Shown here: in pieces, positions 33,665-43,308 of the stretch
Layout: every line of letters begins with the position of its first letter
Numbering within the stretch: position 1 is the first letter of the stretch
Source of the DNA: Halarchaeum nitratireducens
Lineage (GTDB): Archaea > Halobacteriota > Halobacteria > Halobacteriales > Halobacteriaceae
NCBI RefSeq assembly: GCF_014647155.1
Contig: NZ_BMOQ01000003.1
Span: 186,001 to 250,000, forward strand
Direction: 5' to 3'
Length of the DNA stretch: 64,000 nucleotides
Notes under the pieces: model-generated
Databases searched by the model: none
What the model was told of the DNA's origin: nothing
Seen by the model: the letters and a program-made list of their open reading frames with translations, nothing else
Translations under genes and position numbers: made by a program

Positions 33665-33936
33665 AGAAAAACCGCAGCGGGCCGAACGATCAGCGAGCGG
33701 TGCCGCGGATGTTCGCGCGACGAGCGGCTCGGTAGAGCCCGGTAGTCGCGCGATTCCGGAGCGACGAAATCGCTCCGGTCACGCTCATTCGCGCTGCTCA
33801 CTCGCGAAGCCACCGAGCGCGAAGCGATCGCGCTCGGCGCGGACCAACGCGGCGCGCAGCGCCGCGGCGGGAGCACCGATGCTTTCGTCGTAGCTTTTGC
33901 CGAGCGCCGGCAGAGCCGGCGCGCAGAACAAACGGT
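33665..33936 (-). repeat. Structured intergenic element, copy D
   Basis: On the minus strand, four bases after the thermosome stop: CGTTTGTTCTGC, stem GCGCCGGC/GCCGGCGC (33903-33924), CGGCAAAAGCT, a long central block of GC-rich stems (33755-33895), then the 3' double stem: outer arms CGCGCGAC/GTCGCGCG (33714-33721 with 33745-33752), inner arms GGCTC/GAGCC (33726-33739). It ends with GATCGTTCGGCC. It contains the same modules as A and B with a larger middle. It fills the 300-base gap between the small membrane protein and the thermosome gene. Confidence 0.7.
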
Positions 33937-33940
33937 ACTC

Positions 33941-35608
<1,668 letters not shown>

Positions 35609-35634
35609 CGTCACTACATCGATTGTTTGTCCTT

Positions 35635-35644
35635 CTATATAAAA
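35635..35644 (-). promoter_or_regulatory. Thermosome promoter TATA element
   Basis: Minus-strand TTTTATATAG, about 31 bases before the ATG at 35608. It is the longest A/T run in the area and matches the strong promoters of haloarchaeal chaperonin genes. Confidence 0.65.
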
Positions 35645-35864
35645 TTTGTGTGTATGTCGGTGTCGAGGGGCGCGAGAGCGCCCGACGCGACCGAAACGTA
35701 TGGTGGGGATTATCACACCCATTCGGCGGACCACGTCGCCGCGCCCGCCCACACCGCCGGTCCGCGCTCGACGCCCTCACGCGCGGAGTACCGCCTGACC
35801 CGGCCGTGCCCGCACGGTCCCCACAGCCACCAGTCCTTTGTCGTCCCGCCGACACCCGTCCCGT

Positions 35865-36104
35865 ATGGCCACGCTCACCAGCGAGGACGAAGGGAAGATC
35901 CTGGTCGACGTCGAGGGCGAGGAGTTCGGCGTCGTCACCGAAGTCGAGTCGAACACCGCGTGGGTCGACCCCGATCCCGGGCTCGGCGACGCCGTCCTCG
36001 CCGCCCTCGGGTGGAGCGAACGGGACGGGGACGACTACACCGTTGAAGGCGACCTCGTCGACACCGTCACCGAGGGCGAGATCCGCGTGAACGTCGACCT
36101 GTAG
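35865..36104 (+). CDS. PRC-barrel-like small protein
   Basis: 79 aa, acidic. The pattern GKILVDVEGEEFGVVTEVESNTAWVDPDPGLGDAVLAALGW resembles the haloarchaeal PRC-barrel-like family (a beta-barrel first seen in RimM and photosynthetic reaction centre H subunit); the second half has EGDLVDTVTEGEIRVN. The ATG at 35865 is chosen as the first residue of that pattern. Function unknown. It stands alone, 56 bases before the next gene. Confidence 0.7.
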   Translation: MATLTSEDEGKILVDVEGEEFGVVTEVESNTAWVDPDPGLGDAVLAALGWSERDGDDYTVEGDLVDTVTEGEIRVNVDL

Positions 36105-36159
36105 GGCGACGGCGCGAGCCGAACGTTTAACCGCCTCTTCTCTCGATGCCGGAACAGGC

Positions 36160-37026
36160 ATGTCCGCCCTCCCTATCGCCGTCGGCGTCGCCCTCCTCCT
36201 CGTCGCCGCGTTCGCCGGCGTCTACGGTCGCCGCCAGCACCGCCGGAGCGCGCTCGTCCGGAACACCGAGACGACCGACGTCTGGGACGTCCGCGAGGAG
36301 GGTCGCGTCGAACTGAAAGGCACCGTCCGCGCCGACGAACCGTTCGACTCTCCGATCCGCGGCGACCCCGCCGTCCTCTCCGCGTGGGAAGTCGAGGAGT
36401 GGGACGAGCGCGGCGACTCCGAGATGTGGGAGACGCGCGCCGAAGGCGTCTACGCGACGCCGTTCGCCCTCGACGACGGCACCGGCCGCGTCACGGTCGA
36501 CGTCGGTGACCACGTGGACGACGTCTCCTCCGGCACCGGCGTCCACGAGATACAGGTCGGCCCCATCGACGTCGACCGCCTCGCCGGCGTCGGCGTCTCC
36601 GCCGACGACGTCCTCGCGGTCCTCGACGACTTCGCCGTCGGCGTCAGCGTCCCCCCGGACGCCGACCCGCCCGAGCGCGTCGCCGACTTCGTCCGCGGCG
36701 AAGCCGGCCTCGCGGAGCAGCGCGACTCCATCACGAACGTCCTCGACTTCGGGACGGCGCACGGCGAGCGCCGGTACTACGAGGGGGTCCTCGCGCCCGA
36801 CGACGACGTCTACGTACTCGGGCACGCGCGCGCCACCGAGGGCGCCACGCACCCGCTCAAGCCGGAGGACGTCGTCGTCACCCCACGCGAGTCGTTCATC
36901 GTCTCCGATATGCCCGAGTCCGAACTCGCTGACGCGTTCGGGACGTACCGCTACGCGTACGTCGGGGCCGCTCTCGCCGCCGTCGTCGGACTCGGCGCGC
37001 TCGCGGTCGGCCTCGGCGTCGTCTAG
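36160..37026 (+). CDS. Membrane protein with GIDE-like domain
   Basis: 288 aa. One hydrophobic helix at each end (about residues 4-22 and 266-286) and a soluble beta-rich middle beginning VELKGTVRADEPFDSPIRGDPAVLSAWEVEEW. The arrangement, including a DGTGRVTVDV strand and a later YYEGVLAPDDDVYVLGHA, resembles the GIDE/BAM domain found in MULAN-like proteins and prokaryotic homologues. No RING domain is present. Family assignment is moderate; function unknown. A GTTTAAC element lies about 34 bases upstream. Confidence 0.65.
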   Translation: MSALPIAVGVALLLVAAFAGVYGRRQHRRSALVRNTETTDVWDVREEGRVELKGTVRADEPFDSPIRGDPAVLSAWEVEEWDERGDSEMWETRAEGVYATPFALDDGTGRVTVDVGDHVDDVSSGTGVHEIQVGPIDVDRLAGVGVSADDVLAVLDDFAVGVSVPPDADPPERVADFVRGEAGLAEQRDSITNVLDFGTAHGERRYYEGVLAPDDDVYVLGHARATEGATHPLKPEDVVVTPRESFIVSDMPESELADAFGTYRYAYVGAALAAVVGLGALAVGLGVV

Positions 37027-37108
37027 CCCGAGCGCGTTCGCACCGAGCGTCGTCGATCACCGAAGATCGATACGCGGTGCTCCTCGACGGTGGATCGCGG
37101 AGAGAAGA

Positions 37109-37190
37109 CGCCGGGACTGGGATTTGAACCCAGAACCCCATACGGGGACACGCTTTCCAGGCGTGCGCTTTGCCATTCGGCCATCCCGGC
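37109..37190 (-). tRNA. tRNA-Ser(GGA)
   Basis: Minus-strand cloverleaf: acceptor GCCGGGA pairs with TCCCGGC. Anticodon stem CACGC/GCGTG encloses the loop CTGGAAA, giving anticodon GGA (reads UCC/UCU). A long class II variable arm (TCCCCGTATGGGG) marks it as serine. T arm TGGGTTCAAATCCCA; discriminator G. CCA is not encoded. No intron. Confidence 0.95.
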
Positions 37191-37215
37191 CTGCACCCCC
37201 TGATAGCCCGGTCGA

Positions 37216-37225
37216 CGATTTAAAG
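37216..37225 (-). promoter_or_regulatory. Promoter of tRNA-Ser
   Basis: CTTTAAATCG on the minus strand, centred about 31 bases before the mature 5' end of tRNA-Ser; the only A/T-rich block in the interval. Confidence 0.55.
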
Positions 37226-37250
37226 CCTTCTTTTCGCCCCGGGTGATTCG

Positions 37251-37421
37251 TCACCCGACGGCGCGCGCTCCGGCGGCGCCCGCGACGCCGACCACCACCG
37301 CGACCGCGAGGAGCGCGGCGATCGCGGGACCGCCGCCCGCGAGTGCGCGATACGCGACGGCGACGATCAGGAAGACGAGGGAGGCGACCGCGCCCCACGC
37401 GGCCGTGTCCGCGACGCCCAT
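37251..37421 (-). CDS. 56-residue two-helix membrane protein
   Basis: ATG at 37421 gives 56 codons starting MGVADTAAWGAVASL. Two hydrophobic helices (about residues 8-26 and 31-50) end in a short GARAVG tail. It follows ridA after a 6-base gap on the same strand, so it is probably in the same transcript. No function recognised; the size is typical of haloarchaeal mini-membrane proteins. Confidence 0.55.
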   Translation of the reverse strand: MGVADTAAWGAVASLVFLIVAVAYRALAGGGPAIAALLAVAVVVGVAGAAGARAVG

Positions 37422-37427
37422 TCGATT

Positions 37428-37811
37428 TCAGTCGCGCTGGGCGGCGACGGCCTCGATCTCGACCGCCGCCTGCTTCGGGAGGGCCTCGACGCCGAACGCG
37501 CTCCGCGCCGGCGGATTGTCCGCGAAGTATTCGCCGTAGGCGTCGTTCATCTCCTCGAAGTCGTCGATGTCGTCGAGGAGCACCGTCGTCTTGAGGACGT
37601 CCTGCATCGTGAGTCCCTCGTCTTCGAGGATGGCCTTCACGTTCTCCAGACACTGGCGGGTCTGGGTGGCGACGTCCTCGTCCGCGAGGCTCTCTCCCTC
37701 CGCAGTGAGCGGGATCTGCCCGGCGGTGAAGACGACGCTTCCGTCGGTCGTCGCTTGGCTGTACGCCCCGACGGCCTCGGGCGCGTCCGGCGTCTCGATG
37801 ATCCGTTTCAT
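37428..37811 (-). CDS. ridA: RidA/YjgF family enamine/imine deaminase
   Basis: 127 aa. Hydrolyses reactive 2-aminoacrylate-type enamines released by PLP enzymes, such as the threonine ammonia-lyase encoded at 40342-41553. Motifs: APEAVGAYSQAT (about 10-21), VFTAGQIPLTAEGE, QTRQCLENVKAILEDEG, and NPPARSAFGVEALPKQAAVEIEAVA with the substrate-binding arginine and glutamate. A CAATTAAG element lies 25-30 bases upstream. Confidence 0.93.
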   Translation of the reverse strand: MKRIIETPDAPEAVGAYSQATTDGSVVFTAGQIPLTAEGESLADEDVATQTRQCLENVKAILEDEGLTMQDVLKTTVLLDDIDDFEEMNDAYGEYFADNPPARSAFGVEALPKQAAVEIEAVAAQRD

Positions 37812-37901
37812 ACGTCCACCCTCGCTCGGGCGGGACTTAATTGTGGTCGCGGTTTCGTCCTCCACCGCCGTCGTTTACTCGGTGGCGTGCGAAGGGCGGG
37901 C

Positions 37902-38861
37902 GTGCGCCGACGCCTCCGCCTCCTCGCCGCCGCTTCGCTCGCTCTCTGTTGGTACCTCTCCTTACGCGCGCGACGCCGCGCGGCCGACGTCCCACTCAGT
38001 CCCGTCACGGCGCGCGGATACGTCGGCCCCGACTTCCCCGAGCGCACCGACCTGACGACGGGCGAGGTCCCGGCCGGCGAGATGGACGACATGGCCCACT
38101 ACGGCCGTCCGGACTTCGACCCGGATCGGGTCCACCCCGCGGTCCGTGACTTCTACGAGGCGACGAGCGCGTACCGGATGACCGCGACGGTGACGTGGCA
38201 CCGCGGCTTTCGCCTCGGCGCGGCGCTCGCCGCGCGCGCCACGAGCGCCGTCGAACAGCTGAACCTCCCCGGCCCCCGCGAGGACTCGACCGTTCCCCTC
38301 GAAAGCCGGTTCGCGACGGTCCGGGAGGGGATCGATCCGCGGGACGGCGTCCGGGCGTGGGTGCGGACGAACCCGGAGACGGGCGAGGCCGTCTTCGTCG
38401 CGCTCTACGGGAGCCACGACGACGGCGGGGTCGACCGGATCGGAGACGGAGACGGAGACGCGGGAGAGCGACACGCGATCGATGCGGAAGCTGGCGGTCC
38501 CGCTGGCTCACGCAGCGAGGAGCGGTACGTGAACGACGCAGGGCGGTACGTGAACGTCGCCGTCCCGATCCCGTGGGGGAACGTCTCGACCGCGCTCCAC
38601 ATCGTCCACGCCGGCGGCGACCCGGACGCGACGGGCGTCGACCTGACGACGCGCACGGGCGAGCGTTCCGGCCTCTACCTCGTGACGCCGCTCGGCGACG
38701 TCGCGCTCCCCGTCGAGCAGCGTTTCGCCGTCCGTCCGGCGACGGGCCACCACCCGGACGCGGACGCGGCCATCACCGCGACGCAGACGATGTGGCTCTG
38801 CGGCGTGCCCTTCCTCACGATCGAGTACGACGCGGTGCGCGGCGATCCCGGCTCAGCATAA
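37902..38861 (+). CDS. Haloarchaeal hypothetical membrane-anchored protein
   Basis: About 319 aa. One N-terminal hydrophobic helix (LLAAASLALCWYLSL) then a soluble domain with GYVGPDFPERTDLTTGEVPAGEMDDM and YVNVAVPIPWGNVSTALHI. In the middle (38430-38560) lies a low-complexity stretch with repeated GGAGAC units and a 7-codon tandem duplication. The start is uncertain: GTG 37902 fits a TTTAC element 27 bases upstream; GTG 37887 is also in frame. Not recognised. The TnpB element begins just after its stop. Confidence 0.65.
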   Translation: MRRRLRLLAAASLALCWYLSLRARRRAADVPLSPVTARGYVGPDFPERTDLTTGEVPAGEMDDMAHYGRPDFDPDRVHPAVRDFYEATSAYRMTATVTWHRGFRLGAALAARATSAVEQLNLPGPREDSTVPLESRFATVREGIDPRDGVRAWVRTNPETGEAVFVALYGSHDDGGVDRIGDGDGDAGERHAIDAEAGGPAGSRSEERYVNDAGRYVNVAVPIPWGNVSTALHIVHAGGDPDATGVDLTTRTGERSGLYLVTPLGDVALPVEQRFAVRPATGHHPDADAAITATQTMWLCGVPFLTIEYDAVRGDPGSA

Positions 38862-39013
38862 CACATGGTGGAGCCTCCGGCCTCAAGGAGCGACCGAAGC
38901 GTAGCGAAGGGAGCGAGTAGGTCGGAGAGGAAACCGACGTGGTACGATACAACCGACGTATAGCGACCGGCCGACTCCCGAACGTATAAGTACCGCCTTA
39001 TCTTCTCTGAAAT

Positions 39014-40264
39014 ATGGGTGTGCGTCGAACCGCTGTCGTGAAACTCGCTGTTTCCGACGAACAACGCGACGCACTCCATCGAACCGCCGAGCAATACCTG
39101 TACTGCGCGAATCGAACCGCCGAATACTGCTGGTCCGACACATCGTACACCGAGTGCAAGACCAACAAACGACAGGTACGGGACACCCTCTACTCTGAAC
39201 TTCGAGAGAAGACGGCGTTGCAGGCACAACTCGTCCAAGCCGCGATACGTCGCGCCGTCGAAGCCACTAAGGGCGTCATCGAACGGTGGAAGAAAGGACA
39301 GCGCGTCTCCCGTCCGACGTTCACCGCCGAGACGATGGACTACGACACGCGGAGCGCGACCTTCTACCGGAACAAGGTATCGCTGGCGACCGTTGAGGGC
39401 CGGGTCGAGCCGTCATTCGTTCTCCCGGCAGATAGCCCGACACCCTACGAGCGGTACGTACTCTCCGAGAACTACGAGTTCCGCGAGAGCACGCTTCGGT
39501 ACGATGCGGCGACCGACGAGTTCTACCTCAACATCTCGACTCGGCGGATCGACAGCGCTGACGAGGAGATTTCGGCAGATACTGGGCACCCCGACCAAAC
39601 GGTCCTCGGTATCGATCTCGGCGTCAACAGTCTCGCCGTCGCTTCGACCGGCACGTTTTGGCAGGGAGACGATTACGACCACTGGTGCCGCGAGTTCGAG
39701 AAGCGACGCGGCGAGATGCAACGGCGCGGCACGCAAGCCGCCCACAACGCCTTGCTTCGACTCGACAAGCGTGAAGAAGCATGGCGGAAACAGTACATCC
39801 ACACGGTCGCCAACGAACTCGTCTCGGAAGCTATCGAATACGACTGCGACGTAATCGTATTCGAGGACTTGACTGATATCCGCGAGCGGCTTCCGCAGGC
39901 GAAGTGGCACCACGTCTGGGCGTTCCGACGCCTGTTCGAGTACGTCTCCTACAAGGCCCCCGAGATGGGCGTCTCCGTCGAGCAGGTCGAACCGAACCAC
40001 ACGTCTCAACGCTGTTCGCGGACGGACTGTGGGTTCACGCACGAGGACAACCGCCATGGGGAACACTTCGAGTGCCAGAAGTGCGGCTACGAGGTGAACG
40101 CGGACTACAACGGTGCGAAGAACATCGGGCTGCGATACGCTCGCAAGCAGACACACAGACTCCGTTCCTCGCCCACGTCGGGGAGCGGAGACGCAGAAGT
40201 AGACCTGCGTGTGAATGGTGGGACGTTGAACGGCGAGAGTCACCGGCCTATTGCTGGCGACTGA
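39014..40264 (+). CDS. tnpB: RNA-guided endonuclease TnpB
   Basis: 416 aa. The RuvC residues are all present: D201 in GIDLG, E284 in VFEDLTDI, D364 in NADYNGAKN. The zinc finger is C334/C339 and C354/C357 (CSRTDC...CQKC). The N-terminal ~190 residues are the RNA/TAM-recognition part. TnpB cuts DNA using a guide taken from the transposon right end and favours retention of the element. The catalytic set being intact suggests an active nuclease. A TATA element at 38984-38989 lies 27 bases before the ATG. Confidence 0.93.
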   Translation: MGVRRTAVVKLAVSDEQRDALHRTAEQYLYCANRTAEYCWSDTSYTECKTNKRQVRDTLYSELREKTALQAQLVQAAIRRAVEATKGVIERWKKGQRVSRPTFTAETMDYDTRSATFYRNKVSLATVEGRVEPSFVLPADSPTPYERYVLSENYEFRESTLRYDAATDEFYLNISTRRIDSADEEISADTGHPDQTVLGIDLGVNSLAVASTGTFWQGDDYDHWCREFEKRRGEMQRRGTQAAHNALLRLDKREEAWRKQYIHTVANELVSEAIEYDCDVIVFEDLTDIRERLPQAKWHHVWAFRRLFEYVSYKAPEMGVSVEQVEPNHTSQRCSRTDCGFTHEDNRHGEHFECQKCGYEVNADYNGAKNIGLRYARKQTHRLRSSPTSGSGDAEVDLRVNGGTLNGESHRPIAGD

Positions 40265-40341
40265 TTGCCGGGAGTCCACATCAAAGCCCTACCCTCAACG
40301 AGCGAACCCCGTATGGGGTAAGCGAAGTAGGATAGGGTAGC
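40205..40341 (+). ncRNA. Candidate omega RNA (reRNA) at the tnpB right end
   Basis: By analogy with known TnpB systems, the guide RNA scaffold comes from the tnpB 3' end plus the right-end hairpin. Here the 3' end of tnpB is followed by a stem CTACCCT/AGGGTAG (40289-40295 with 40334-40340) that encloses ACCCC/GGGGT. The guide would be the bases just after ~40341, which lie in the ilvA 3' end. No direct evidence for transcription. Confidence 0.4.
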
Positions 40342-41553
40342 TTACACGAGTAGGTCGACCTCGTAGCCGGCCTCGCGGAGTCGTGCGAGCAACGCCTCGA
40401 CGTGCTCCTCGCCCCGCGTCTCCAGGTCGAGTTCGACCTCGGCGGCGTTCAGCGCGACGTCGCGGTTCGTCCTGTCGTGCTGGATCGCGTATATGTTCGC
40501 GCGCTCGTCGGTGAGGATATCGAGGAGGTCGTCGAGCGCACCGGGACGGTCCTTCAACACCGTTCGGAGTTTGACATAGCGGCCCTGATCGACGAGGCCG
40601 CGGAGGATCACGGTCGTGAGGAGATTGAGGTCGACGTTGCCGCCGGAGAGGATCGGAACGACCGTCTCGTCCGCGTCGACGTCGAACGCGTCGGTGAGGA
40701 GCGCGGCCAGCGACGCCGCGCCCGCGCCCTCGACGAGGGTCTTCCCCCGCTCCAAGAGGAGGACGAGCGCGTTCGCGATCTCCGCGTCGGTGACCGTGAC
40801 GACCTCGTCGACGCGCTCGCGGATCACGGGGAACGTGCGTTCGCCCACGCCCCGAACGGCGATGCCGTCGGCGATGGTGTCGACCTGCTCGGCCTCCGTC
40901 AGACGGCCCTTCCGGAGGCTGTCCGCGACGCTCGATGCGCCCGTGGCTTGCACCCCGACGACCCGGACGTCCGGTGCGATTCCCTTCACCGCCGTTGCGA
41001 CGCCGCTGATCAGCCCGCCGCCGCCCACCGGAACGACGACGGTGTCGATCGTGGGGAGGGCCTCCATGAGCTCGATGCCGATCGTGCCCTGTCCGGCCAT
41101 GACGGCCTCGTCGTCGAAGGCGTGGACGTACGTCTGCCCCGACTCGGCCTCGATCTCGTGGGCGCGCGCTTGGGCCTCGTCGTAGTCGACGCCGTGTAGC
41201 TCGACGGTCGCGCCGTAGTTCCGCGTCGCCTTCACCTTCGAGATGGGCGCGGTCTCGGGCATCACGACCGTCGCCTCGACGCCGGCGCGCGTCGCGGCGA
41301 GCGCCACCCCCTGCGCGTGATTGCCCGCGGAGGCGGTGACGACGCCCGCCTCCCGCTCGGCGTCGGTGAGCCGCCGAATGCGGTTCGCGGCGCCCCGGAT
41401 CTTGAACGAGCCGGTCCGCTGGGCGTTCTCGAACTTCAGGTGCACGTCGGCCCGGGTCATCGCGGAGAACGTGTACGAGCGCTCAAGCGGCGTCCGCCGC
41501 GCGACCTCGGAGACGGGGGCGACGGCCTCGCGGACGTCGTCGAGTTCGAGCAT
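40342..41553 (-). CDS. ilvA: Threonine ammonia-lyase (biosynthetic type)
   Basis: 403 aa PLP enzyme that converts threonine to 2-oxobutanoate for isoleucine synthesis. The PLP lysine is in ENAQRTGSFKIRGAANR (about residue 52). The phosphate loop is VVPVGGGGLISGV, and SAGNHAQGVA is the second family motif. The last ~75 residues form one ACT-like regulatory domain (VLKDRPGALDDLLDIL), as in short catabolic/biosynthetic forms. Its stop abuts the end of the TnpB element. RidA nearby removes the enamine by-product of this reaction. Confidence 0.93.
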   Translation of the reverse strand: MLELDDVREAVAPVSEVARRTPLERSYTFSAMTRADVHLKFENAQRTGSFKIRGAANRIRRLTDAEREAGVVTASAGNHAQGVALAATRAGVEATVVMPETAPISKVKATRNYGATVELHGVDYDEAQARAHEIEAESGQTYVHAFDDEAVMAGQGTIGIELMEALPTIDTVVVPVGGGGLISGVATAVKGIAPDVRVVGVQATGASSVADSLRKGRLTEAEQVDTIADGIAVRGVGERTFPVIRERVDEVVTVTDAEIANALVLLLERGKTLVEGAGAASLAALLTDAFDVDADETVVPILSGGNVDLNLLTTVILRGLVDQGRYVKLRTVLKDRPGALDDLLDILTDERANIYAIQHDRTNRDVALNAAEVELDLETRGEEHVEALLARLREAGYEVDLLV

Positions 41554-41732
41554 ACGACCGCTACGCCGAGGCGTCGCCTAAGCGATTCGATGCATCGCAG
41601 AACGGAAGCGTGTGACGACTGGACCGACGTGCCGGGACGTAATAAGTGCCGGGAAAGCGGAGTGAAAGTGAAACTGACGGGGCCGTGCGCCGGAACCGCA
41701 CGCCTTAGGGTGGACCGCCGTCCAGTACGGCC

Positions 41733-43109
41733 GTGGATAGCCGCCTGGCCGCCACGTGGCGACGCGTCTTCGGACTCGCGTGGCCCGTGATGGCCTCTCA
41801 GACCCTCCGCACGCTCATGCGGACGGTCGACGTCCTCGTCACCGCGACGTTCTCGCCCGCCGCCGTCGTCGCCGTCGGGCTCGCCGACCTCTACGGGCGC
41901 GTCCCGCTCCGCATCGGTATCGGGTTCGGAAGCGCCGCCATCGCGCTCGCCAGCCAGGACACCGGCGCGGACGCCGACGCCAACCGCGCCGAAGCGGTTT
42001 CGAGCGCCGTCCTGATGGGGCTCCTCGCGGGCGTCCCCATCGCCCTCTGCGGGATCTTCCTCGGCCCGTCGCTGATTCGGCTCTTCGGCGCGACCGGCGA
42101 CACCGTGACGCTCGGCGCGACGTACCTCGGCGTCGTCCTCGCCACCGCGCCCGCGCGCCACGTCTCCCTCGTCGCCAGCCGCGCCCTCCAGGGCACGGGC
42201 GACACCCGCACGCCGATGTACGTCACCGGCCTCGCCAACGTCACCAACATCGCCGGATCGCTCGTCCTCGGCCTCGGGCTCTTCGGCGTCGCCTCCTACG
42301 GCGTCCTCGGCGTCGGCGCCGCCACCGCCGTCTCGAACGTCCTCTCCGCGGCGCTCCTCGTCGCCGCCATCGGCGCGTTCGCCGACGACCTCGAACTCGT
42401 CCGTCCCCGCGACCTCCTCATCGCCCGCCAGCTCCTTGCCGTCGCCGTCCCGAAGATCGCCGAGGGGGCCGCCACCACGCTCGCCGAGTTCCCGTTCAAC
42501 GCCCTCCTGCTCGGCTTCGGAACGCCCGTCAACGCCGGCTTCCAGATCGGCCGCCGCGTCTACCAGCAGGTCACGGGGCCGCTCTCGCGCGGGTATCGCA
42601 CCGCCGTCGGCGTCCTCGTCGGACAGGCGCTCGGCGACGGCGACCCCGCCGAGGCCCGCTACCGGGGGTGGGCGACCGCCGGCCTCGCCGCCCTCACCGT
42701 CGGCGGCGTCGGCCTCGCGCTCGTCGCCCTCGCCCCTGACGCCGTCCGCCTCCTCGCCGCCGGCTCGCCCGACGCGCTCCCCTACGCCACCGGGTTCGCG
42801 CGCGTCTACGGTCTCACGGCCGTCTTCGTCGCCGTCTTCACCGCCCTCTCGGGTGCGCTCGGCGGCGCGAGCGAGACCCGCATCCCCCTCTTCGCGCGCG
42901 CCACCGGCGTCTTCGGTGGCCTCGTCGGCCTCACCTACGCCCTGGGCGTCGCCCTCGGGTGGGGTCCGCTCGGCGCGTACGTCGCCGTCGCCGTCCAGTA
43001 CGTCTGGATGGCCGCCGTCGCCGCCCTCGGGTTCCGCTACTCCGACTGGGCGACTCGCGCCGCCGGCATGATGGCCGAACGGGGAAGCGTCAGCGACGCC
43101 GAGGACTGA
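41733..43109 (+). CDS. MATE family efflux transporter (DinF-like)
   Basis: 458 aa, 12 membrane helices. The start FGLAWPVMASQTLRTLMRTVDVLVTA and the midpoint PKIAEGAATTLAEFPFNALLLGFG are the paired MATE half-domain signatures, and ALQGTGDTRTPMY is the conserved loop. Exports drugs or metabolites using Na+ or H+. The GTG at 41733 is taken as start. The 180 bases before it hold a TAATAA at 41639-41644 but no clear close promoter. Confidence 0.9.
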   Translation: MDSRLAATWRRVFGLAWPVMASQTLRTLMRTVDVLVTATFSPAAVVAVGLADLYGRVPLRIGIGFGSAAIALASQDTGADADANRAEAVSSAVLMGLLAGVPIALCGIFLGPSLIRLFGATGDTVTLGATYLGVVLATAPARHVSLVASRALQGTGDTRTPMYVTGLANVTNIAGSLVLGLGLFGVASYGVLGVGAATAVSNVLSAALLVAAIGAFADDLELVRPRDLLIARQLLAVAVPKIAEGAATTLAEFPFNALLLGFGTPVNAGFQIGRRVYQQVTGPLSRGYRTAVGVLVGQALGDGDPAEARYRGWATAGLAALTVGGVGLALVALAPDAVRLLAAGSPDALPYATGFARVYGLTAVFVAVFTALSGALGGASETRIPLFARATGVFGGLVGLTYALGVALGWGPLGAYVAVAVQYVWMAAVAALGFRYSDWATRAAGMMAERGSVSDAED

Positions 43110-43141
43110 CGCCGGAGAAACCCCGATCGAATCGCCCGCTT

Positions 43142-43201
43142 ACGCTCGCCGAGGGGGACGAACGGCCGGTCCGCGGGGTCGGCGTGGCGGGCGCGCGGAC
43201 G
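43142..43201 (-). pseudogene. Decayed partial copy of the citrate synthase 3' end
   Basis: Read on the minus strand, this 60-base stretch translates as RPRARHADPADRPFVPLGER, against RPRARYVGPEDRTFTPIDER at the very end of citrate synthase (43309-43371). By hand alignment 46 of 60 bases match, and no gap is needed. It lacks the stop codon and anything recognisable further upstream. The two copies are about 110 bases apart in the same orientation. Confidence 0.6.
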
Positions 43202-43308
43202 GACGCGGCCCGGTTGCTTTGCTCGTCGGGTACGCTCTGCTCACCGCTCCTCGCACAAACACGGGAGGAGAACCTCCGGCCTCGCTGGGCTCGACCGGTC
43301 GGAATCGC

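Larger units (their letters stand above)
38870..40341 (+). mobile_element. Solo tnpB element (IS200/IS605 superfamily, IS1341-like)
   Basis: Contains tnpB only; no tnpA (Y1 transposase) is present on either side. An imperfect hairpin at about 38873-38926 (CTCCGGCCT paired with AGGTCGGAG) and a second at 40289-40340 (CTACCCT/AGGGTAG with inner ACCCC/GGGGT) look like the left and right end structures. The two ends share CTCAA-x-GAGCGA ... AGCGAAG. It lies between a stop codon and the stop of ilvA and disrupts no recognisable gene. Exact termini are estimates. Confidence 0.65.

Noticed and set aside
33665-33936. Simple rho-independent terminator after the thermosome gene
   Set aside because: There are stems, but no U-tract follows the main one on the minus strand, and the modules match other intergenic copies, so a structured family fits better.
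37109-37190. tRNA intron in tRNA-Ser
   Set aside because: The long stretch is the class II variable arm; the anticodon loop has seven bases with no bulge-helix-bulge.
40342-41553. Disruption of ilvA by the TnpB element
   Set aside because: The threonine ammonia-lyase frame is complete through the ACT-like domain and ends just before the element.
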